9,500 bases of DNA, from the NCBI GenBank assembly GCA_030635865.1, contig DAOVYA010000040.1, positions 1 through 9,500 on the forward strand, read 5' to 3'. Shown piece by piece: positions 5,443-9,500 of this stretch. The notes beneath the pieces are model-generated. The model saw only the letters and a program-made list of their open reading frames with translations, was not told the DNA's origin and searched no databases. Numbering within the stretch: the first letter of the stretch is position 1; each line of letters starts with the position of its first letter. Made by a program: the position numbers and the translations under genes. The DNA comes from Gammaproteobacteria bacterium (GTDB lineage: Bacteria > Pseudomonadota > Gammaproteobacteria > UBA9214).

Positions 5443-7341
5443 TTACAACCCGTCATTATAGGGTATGAACGTTCTTTGAACCGCATCATTCATCCGGGCG
5501 GCGAACTGATCAACACGAGCGAAATGTTTCTGTTTAAGCCGCGCACCCAGCACGGTTTGCTGCTCGGCAACAACCTCCAGCATGTCTGTGCGCATCTCCT
5601 CCCTGTTAAGCGTCTCATCCAGCTCGACAAGGGCTTTATCAACAGCCAGCCAGGTGGCCAGTCCTGCAGCGACACCGCACAGAACCGCCACCGGTCCTGT
5701 CGGGGCACACAGCGTGACACCAAGCCCGGCGGACAATGCAGTCGATGCGCCCTTCTTTGCAAGCGTCTTTGAGACAACTGCCGTGCCGGCATAGAAAGAT
5801 TTCTTGGCGGCTACTTTGCCGACAACGGCAGCAGCTGTTTTCTTGGCCAGCACCTTGCTGGCTACGATCCCTGCACCGACACCGCTGGTTACCGCGGCAG
5901 AAGCCCTCAGCTTGTCACGATCCAGCTCTGTGAGCGGGGCAAGATCGACCCTGCCGATATCGCAAGGGGCGTAATCGATTTCAGTTGTAAGGGACTGAAC
6001 CGTGTTGACGAACCGTTCAGCAGACATATTTCCGATTTTACTGTCGAGATTGTCCAGCCGGGTTGCAAAATCACTGCGCACAAACAGGTAATCCTCAAGC
6101 TTATCACTCATGGCTGTCGTTACGTCTTCGGCGAATACCGCCGCGAGACGCTGGTATTCGCCAACGACTGTGAAGTACCAGTCGAGATAGTCATCGACAC
6201 CTGCCTCGATGTCCGCAAAGACAGGGGCGAGACCCTGATCGATGCCTGTGTCGACTTCATCAATGGCACTTTGACGTTCGTTGGCTACCCGCTCGTCCAG
6301 TTTTAAAATCAGTCGTGCGCGACTGGCTTCATCGGGTTTACAGGCGTCGCTCACCGCTTCCCCGGTAACTTGCGGACCAACTTCGCTCAGCTTGCCTTCG
6401 TTTAGCTTGATAGATGCGTAAAAGAACGGCAGTGCCAGTATGATAATGGTCAGCAAAAAGCTGCGAGAGAAAGTGCTTTCCGCCTTGCGCCCGGCACGCC
6501 TCCCCTCCTGTTTATCAAGCAATACACTGATGCCAAGTAGCAGGGCGGTATAAAGCCAGGCCACCGTGACTGCCCGCAGCAGGAAAAAAGACCAGGCAAT
6601 GATTTTAGCGGTCACATCTGGCAAGTTCGGTATGACGAGTTCCGAGAGATGCCAGGACAGCGCTTCAAAGGCCGCCAATGCACCCGCGCTTACACCCCAT
6701 AGCAAGCAACCGGCTGTCTCACTCAACTGTGTAAAAGCCTGCCCCGCGACCTGGGACCAAAGCAGGTGCCGCGTGTCTTGCGACCCGACAATAAAGAAGT
6801 CAAACGCCATTATGGCACCGGACAAAACGATGCCGTTGATGAAAAAGAGTGGCCAGCGCCTGGCAACAATACCCCGGTGCCGGTCCTTGATATCACCTTT
6901 CAGCCGTCGTATGACCGGCCCCACAATCAATGACAGGAATATTCCGTCAATAACGAGCAGATACCAGTGTAACGGTGATAAACGGGAGACCAGGGCAAGC
7001 ATAATCCAGGCGAGGAATATCGAAACGACGACCTGGATGCCCCTGGTCACACCACCCTTCCACAGCAATGCCCGCACCCGGCTCTCCGGTTTGGCGGCAC
7101 CGGCAAGCACCAGGCGCCGACGGAACAGCAGGTACTCCGTGCGGTACTGCCAGATGGGAAAGGCGACCAAAACGACAAACGCAAAAACAATCCAGCACGG
7201 CGCCGGTGTAACAACCCTGGTGATTAACAGGAGAATACCTGCGGCCAGGACCATACCCAGGGTGCGCAGTATTAACAGGCGATAACGCTGCCACCAGGAT
7301 TTGGGGGGCAGATCACCCGGTTGGTTCTGCTGTGATTGCAT
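5443..7341 (-). CDS. Large polytopic membrane protein with soluble domain and Ala/Gly-rich C-terminal region, function unknown
   Basis: A 632-aa protein I cannot assign to a named family. Residues 1-312 carry seven or eight membrane segments: ~21-45, 48-64, 101-119, 125-143, 163-185, possibly 208-228, 246-275 and 293-312. Residues ~313-480 are a polar, acidic, largely helical domain with the block VDDYLDWYFTVVGEYQRLA (382-400) and cysteines at 334 and 460 that could pair if exported. Residues ~481-570 are rich in Ala, Gly and Lys and hold a near-repeat (VASKVLAKKTAAA at 493 and VVSKTLAKKGAST at 522). A hydrophobic stretch (~537-566, LSAGLGVTLCAPTGPVAVLC onward) and a charged helical tail follow. 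The Gly/Ala-small-residue region could insert in a membrane, which is inference. It leads a two-gene operon with the 91-aa gene. The ATG has no obvious Shine-Dalgarno site; the next Met (30) lies inside the first helix, so 7341 remains the best start. Confidence 0.82.
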   Translation of the reverse strand: MQSQQNQPGDLPPKSWWQRYRLLILRTLGMVLAAGILLLITRVVTPAPCWIVFAFVVLVAFPIWQYRTEYLLFRRRLVLAGAAKPESRVRALLWKGGVTRGIQVVVSIFLAWIMLALVSRLSPLHWYLLVIDGIFLSLIVGPVIRRLKGDIKDRHRGIVARRWPLFFINGIVLSGAIMAFDFFIVGSQDTRHLLWSQVAGQAFTQLSETAGCLLWGVSAGALAAFEALSWHLSELVIPNLPDVTAKIIAWSFFLLRAVTVAWLYTALLLGISVLLDKQEGRRAGRKAESTFSRSFLLTIIILALPFFYASIKLNEGKLSEVGPQVTGEAVSDACKPDEASRARLILKLDERVANERQSAIDEVDTGIDQGLAPVFADIEAGVDDYLDWYFTVVGEYQRLAAVFAEDVTTAMSDKLEDYLFVRSDFATRLDNLDSKIGNMSAERFVNTVQSLTTEIDYAPCDIGRVDLAPLTELDRDKLRASAAVTSGVGAGIVASKVLAKKTAAAVVGKVAAKKSFYAGTAVVSKTLAKKGASTALSAGLGVTLCAPTGPVAVLCGVAAGLATWLAVDKALVELDETLNREEMRTDMLEVVAEQQTVLGARLKQKHFARVDQFAARMNDAVQRTFIPYNDGL

Positions 7342-7424
7342 GTCTGAATAATTTAACGGGTGTCGATCTTGTTCAAGGAATAAGCGGGATCAGACACTAT
7401 CGATGTTCACCCGGCAGAATAAAC

Positions 7425-7484
7425 GGGGTCAGATCCTAGTTGTTGCTTATATTAGGGAAAACTAGGATCTGACCCCTGTTTTTT
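7425..7484 (+). repeat. Palindromic repeat unit, copy 1 (GGGGTCAGATCC family)
   Basis: The 17-bp arms GGGGTCAGATCCTAGTT (7425-7441) and its exact complement (7460-7476) surround an 18-nt loop, followed by TG and six T's. It matches copy 2 at 7740-7799 at 57 of 60 positions. A weaker partial copy (GAATAAGCGGGATCAGAC against AATAAACGGGGTCAGAT) lies just before it at about 7378-7395. The stem plus T-run could act as an intrinsic terminator on the plus strand, but duplication of the entire unit points to a dispersed repeat. Confidence 0.8.
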
Positions 7485-7643
7485 GCTCTTCTCCTCATAT
7501 GCTTTTTGTCTCTCGGCCGTCTTCTCATCCTCTCGCTGCTTGGCTTTGATGCGCTGCTTCAGCCGCTGATCGATATACTCCGCAAGCTCTTCTAAAAGCT
7601 GGAGGTCGGTATCTAGGCTGGTGTTGGCGACAAGGCCGGGTAT
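7452..7643 (-). pseudogene. C-terminal remnant of a charged coiled-coil protein running into the repeat
   Basis: On the minus strand 63 codons are open from just after a stop (7644-7646) to a stop at 7452-7454. There is no ATG in it. The translation is highly charged and helical (LQLLEELAEYIDQRLKQR, then KAKQREDEKTAERQKAYEEK), which looks like a real protein C-terminus. Its last residues (KKQGSDPSFP) are encoded by the palindromic repeat itself. I do not recognise the parent; a transposase or phage-type protein is possible but unsupported. The upstream part of the gene is absent, replaced by an imperfect inverted copy of the same stretch. Confidence 0.35.
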
Positions 7644-7689
7644 TTACAACCCGGACGAGAATAACCGACCACTGATACCGACCTCCAGC
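7598..7689. repeat. 92-bp imperfect palindrome with 16-bp perfect ends
   Basis: GCTGGAGGTCGGTATC (7598-7613) is repeated exactly in inverse orientation at 7674-7689. The symmetry continues inward imperfectly for about ten more bases. The centre holds a further small hairpin, CCGGGT-N7-ACCCGG (7636-7654). It could be a miniature inverted-repeat element or the result of an inverted duplication of the remnant gene's 3' part. The rest of 7342-7962 outside the listed repeats contains no gene I can support. Confidence 0.6.
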
Positions 7690-7739
7690 ACAGTTGCTGA
7701 AAGTAATATAATCTTTAGAAAGTAATAGAACCTTTAAAT

Positions 7740-7799
7740 GGGGTCAGATCCTATTTGTTGGTTATATTAGGGAAAACTGGGATCTGACCCCTGTTTTTT
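7740..7799 (+). repeat. Palindromic repeat unit, copy 2 (GGGGTCAGATCC family)
   Basis: This is 57/60 identical to copy 1, in direct orientation 315 bp away. Only the outer 12 bp of each arm remain perfectly paired (7740-7751 and 7780-7791), because two of the three differences break the symmetry. It is followed by TG and seven T's. It lies upstream of the cation-efflux gene. The two copies bracket a segment of about 255 bp, like the ends of a small cassette. Confidence 0.8.
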
Positions 7800-7962
7800 T
7801 ACGAGCTTCCTGTTTTTGAACCTGAACAGCAGAATTCCGCCACTGTTACACCCATCTTTTTCTCCTGTTACGTCACTGAACCCTAACGCGTTATCGTTAC
7901 ATGTTGAAAAGTATCCGGTATTCTCCGAGTCAGGTACAGCGGAAACCCGGCCGGATCAAAAA

Positions 7963-8856
7963 ATGAGTCAAACGCATACTGGCGCACAGGCGGAACAACG
8001 GCTGCTATGGGCCATGCTGCTGACCGGTGGCTTTATGCTGGTCGAAGTAGCCGGCGGCCTGATTTCAGGATCGCTCGCACTACTCGCGGATGCCGGGCAC
8101 ATGCTCACCGATACCACTGCCCTGGCAATGGGCTGGTTGGGTGCACGCCTGGCACGACGGCCTGCGGATCAGTTGCGCTCCTACGGTTATCACCGGACCC
8201 AGGTGCTTGCGGCGCTGCTGAACGGCATTGGCTTTATCGCTCTGGTGATATGGATCGTCATCGAAGCCTGGAGCCGTTTCCGGGAACCGGTGGCTATTCT
8301 CGGCGGGCCGATGCTGGCTGTTGCGATCGCCGGTCTGGCGATCAACGGCATCGCTTTCAGGATGCTCCACGGCGAGCATCAGCACGACCTTAATATAAGG
8401 GCCGCGGCGTTACACGTCATCGGTGATCTGCTCGGGTCCGTTGCCACCATCGTCGCCGCTATCGTGATACTGATGACCGGTTGGACGCCCATCGATCCCT
8501 TGCTTTCGGTTTTTGTGGCCCTGCTGATCACTGTCAATGCGGTGCGTGTTGTGAACCAGTCAGTGCATATCCTGCTGGAAGGCACACCACCGGATGTCGA
8601 CGTCAACCTGATTCGACACGAGCTGATTGAGGAGGTGCCCAATGTCACGGACGTGCATCATGTACACGTCTGGTCCATTACGCCGGAACGACCTGTGCTG
8701 ACGATGCATGTCACCGTAGCGACGCTGGATAACTACAGCGCGACACTGCACAAGATTCAGGCATGTCTGGCGGAACATTTCGGGATCGAACATGCCACCG
8801 TACAAATCGAGCACGAAAAATGCGCTGACGATCTGGTGGTCAAGGGGAAAGCCTGA
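7963..8856 (+). CDS. Cation diffusion facilitator family metal exporter (CzcD/ZitB type)
   Basis: This 297-aa inner-membrane antiporter should export Zn2+ (or Co2+/Cd2+) from the cytoplasm in exchange for protons. Six membrane helices fill residues ~14-215. The transport-site pairs are visible as H46-x3-D50 in DAGHMLTD (helix 2) and H151-x3-D155 in HVIGDLLGS (helix 5), the arrangement of zinc-selective members. The cytoplasmic loop between helices 4 and 5 holds a short His cluster (H136, H139, H141). Residues ~216-297 are the soluble ferredoxin-like domain, with DVHHVHVWSITPERPVLTMH. The frame is open upstream to a TTG at 7816, but those 49 residues lack family character, and ATG 7963 begins at the usual N-terminus; its ribosome site is weak. 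No metal-responsive regulator gene is adjacent. Its upstream region is occupied by palindromic repeats. Confidence 0.93.
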   Translation: MSQTHTGAQAEQRLLWAMLLTGGFMLVEVAGGLISGSLALLADAGHMLTDTTALAMGWLGARLARRPADQLRSYGYHRTQVLAALLNGIGFIALVIWIVIEAWSRFREPVAILGGPMLAVAIAGLAINGIAFRMLHGEHQHDLNIRAAALHVIGDLLGSVATIVAAIVILMTGWTPIDPLLSVFVALLITVNAVRVVNQSVHILLEGTPPDVDVNLIRHELIEEVPNVTDVHHVHVWSITPERPVLTMHVTVATLDNYSATLHKIQACLAEHFGIEHATVQIEHEKCADDLVVKGKA

Positions 8857-8879
8857 ATTCACTTCGAAGGGAAAGGTGC

Positions 8880-9092
8880 TTACACCGTATCCCAGTAGTT
8901 GCTCGCCGACTGGCGGGCCTCCTTCAGCGAGGTCAAGCCCTCCTCCACCCACTCCGAGACATTGTGGTTGAAGACCTCTACCCGCCACAACCCCGTGTCC
9001 GGCAACTCCATATACACGGCGAGCCAGGTGTCATCCAGGCGTTCTTCATAGGTGCCATCCAGACGTTTGGTCACTGCTTCATCATTCACCAT
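8880..9092 (-). CDS. Small hypothetical protein (70 aa)
   Basis: An acidic, soluble 70-aa protein with no signal peptide, membrane helix or cysteine. The pattern is beta-like in the first half (TYEERLDDTWLAVYMELPDT, then GLWRVEVFNHN), with a short helix near the end (LTSLKEARQSASNYWDT). Tryptophans fall at W23, W36, W48 and W67, high for the size. I recognise no family. A good Shine-Dalgarno site (GGAGGG, eight bases before the ATG) supports the start. The gene overlaps by 11 bp the end of the DUF465/YdcH-like gene upstream, so the two were probably co-transcribed and translationally coupled. It converges on the cation-efflux gene with only 23 bp between the stops. Confidence 0.68.
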   Translation of the reverse strand: MVNDEAVTKRLDGTYEERLDDTWLAVYMELPDTGLWRVEVFNHNVSEWVEEGLTSLKEARQSASNYWDTV

Positions 9093-9273
9093 GTCCTGAA
9101 CCCTCCATTGATTTGAAAAAAGACGTTGGAGTCGCTTGAAATCTCCAGCCCCTGAAGAAGCGGGCGAACAGGCGGTCTTTCAGTTTCAACCGCTGCTTCT
9201 TAAGATCCTCTATGGTTTGGTCAGCGACGCGCTGACCCAACTCTTCGATCCTCCGTCTGATTGCGTATACAGG
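9082..9273 (-). CDS. DUF465/YdcH-like small protein, 5' end missing
   Basis: Only the C-terminal ~63 codons are present, ending at the TGA at 9082-9084. The stretch YAIRRRIEELGQRVADQTIE followed by DLKKQRLKLKDRLF matches the C-terminal helix of DUF465 (YdcH-like) proteins: charged, heptad-like, with the typical LKKxRLxLKDxL ending. These are small helical proteins of unclear function. A tail of ~24 residues beyond the usual end runs into the start of the 70-aa gene. The N-terminal half expected of the family is absent. At about 9271-9281 the sequence switches to unrelated high-GC DNA coding on the other strand. The frame stays open to 9399 by chance, but that part (MAYPTRAPARPNALERV...) is not family-like and I exclude it. 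Confidence 0.6.
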   Translation of the reverse strand, partial: PVYAIRRRIEELGQRVADQTIEDLKKQRLKLKDRLFARFFRGWRFQATPTSFFKSMEGSGHGE

Positions 9274-9281
9274 CAAGACAT
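9271..9281. other. Sharp composition junction (chimera or insertion boundary)
   Basis: To the left, a DUF465/YdcH-like gene is read on the minus strand in DNA of 54% GC (9121-9240). To the right, the plus strand codes for a HisC-like aminotransferase in DNA of 73% GC (9301-9500). Both genes are cut inside recognisable domains at the same point. No inverted repeat, target duplication or integrase is visible at the join. Confidence 0.65.
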
Positions 9282-9500
9282 ACGCCGAGTTCGCCGGAGA
9301 CGACTGGACCGGCTGGGTGGCCGAGCACGACAACCTTCTGGTCCTCCACACCCTCTCCAAGGCGTTCGGTCTGGCCGGTGCGCGCGTCGGATACGCCATC
9401 GCGTCCCCGGAGACGGCCGCTGAGCTTCGACGCCGCCAGGATCCGCTGCCGCTCGCGGCCCCGTCGGTCGCGCTCGCTCTGGCCGCGCTCGCCGATCCTC
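9281..9500 (+). CDS. HisC-like PLP-dependent aminotransferase, internal fragment
   Basis: The frame beginning TYAEFAG at 9281 stays open to the window edge and encodes about 73 residues of an aspartate-aminotransferase-fold enzyme. LLVLHTLSKAFGLAGARVGY contains the Schiff-base lysine (codon 9359-9361) and the GxR phosphate-binding arginine. It matches histidinol-phosphate aminotransferase (converts imidazole acetol-phosphate and glutamate to histidinol-phosphate in histidine synthesis), though a related class such as CobC cannot be excluded. The start of the gene, including the Asp of the expected DEAY motif, is missing at the junction, where GKTY stands instead. Codons end almost always in G or C, typical of actinobacteria and unlike the rest of the window. 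It has no upstream start or ribosome site and would not be expressed as it stands. Confidence 0.8.

Noticed and set aside
6566..7285. 239-aa open frame on the plus strand
   Set aside because: Antisense to the membrane domain of the 632-aa gene. Composition (Thr/Ser/Arg/Met rich, no hydrophobic pattern) is that of a complementary-strand shadow.
7598..7689. Integron attC recombination site
   Set aside because: The palindrome length fits, but the required GTTRRRY/RYYYAAC core sites are not at the ends and no integron cassette gene is present.
7425..7799. CRISPR array
   Set aside because: Only two repeat copies of 60 bp with a 255-bp gap, no regular spacers and no cas genes.
7816..7962. 49-residue N-terminal extension of the cation exporter from a TTG
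   Set aside because: The extension has no CDF-family character and no ribosome site; the ATG at 7963 gives a normal family length.
9274..9399. N-terminal part of the minus-strand open frame upstream of the YdcH-like segment
   Set aside because: This DNA codes on the other strand for a HisC-like enzyme; the Arg/Ala/Pro-rich minus translation is a chance frame in high-GC sequence.

Overview
The window looks like chromosomal DNA of an environmental gammaproteobacterium. GC is moderate (54% over 9121-9240, counted by hand), the genes have proteobacterial-type protein families, and the intergenic palindromes resemble those scattered through gammaproteobacterial genomes. The last ~220 bases do not fit: they are 73% GC over 9301-9500 and encode part of a HisC-like aminotransferase of actinobacterial flavour, so the right edge is a chimeric join or a recent transfer.

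Layout, left to right. (1) 150-2771 (+): a membrane-anchored MASE1-PAS-GGDEF-EAL protein for cyclic-di-GMP turnover, with all catalytic motifs intact. (2) 2982-3196 (+): a decayed, frameshifted start of a PhnD-type periplasmic substrate-binding protein. (3) 3280-3681 (-): an HxlR-family repressor, divergent from 3796-4401 (+), a glutathione S-transferase, and 4430-5035 (+), an unnamed integral membrane protein. The 114-bp divergent gap holds two 23-bp copies of one dyad (GTCACTTG-N8-AAGTTAC). These sit exactly on the -35 shared by both candidate promoters and on the predicted GST start site, which makes a self-contained, probably electrophile- or redox-responsive switch. (4) A perfect 15-bp palindrome (5036-5076) separates this unit from a convergent two-gene operon on the minus strand: a 632-aa polytopic membrane protein (5443-7341) and a 91-aa protein (5162-5437) five bases behind it. 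Neither is recognised by name. This pair is the best candidate here for an undescribed system.

(5) 7342-7962 has no intact gene. It is a repeat island: two 60-bp direct repeats (95% identical), each an inverted repeat ending in a T-run, flank a ~255-bp segment with a gene remnant and a 92-bp imperfect palindrome. (6) 7963-8856 (+): a CzcD/ZitB-type cation diffusion facilitator that exports Zn2+ or similar metals. It converges on 8880-9092 (-), a 70-aa hypothetical protein. That gene overlaps the end of 9082-9273 (-), the 3' end of a DUF465/YdcH-like gene whose 5' part is replaced by the HisC-like fragment.

Functionally the window is a set of small independent modules (c-di-GMP signalling, electrophile detoxification, metal efflux, an unknown membrane operon) separated by palindromic repeats, rather than one pathway.
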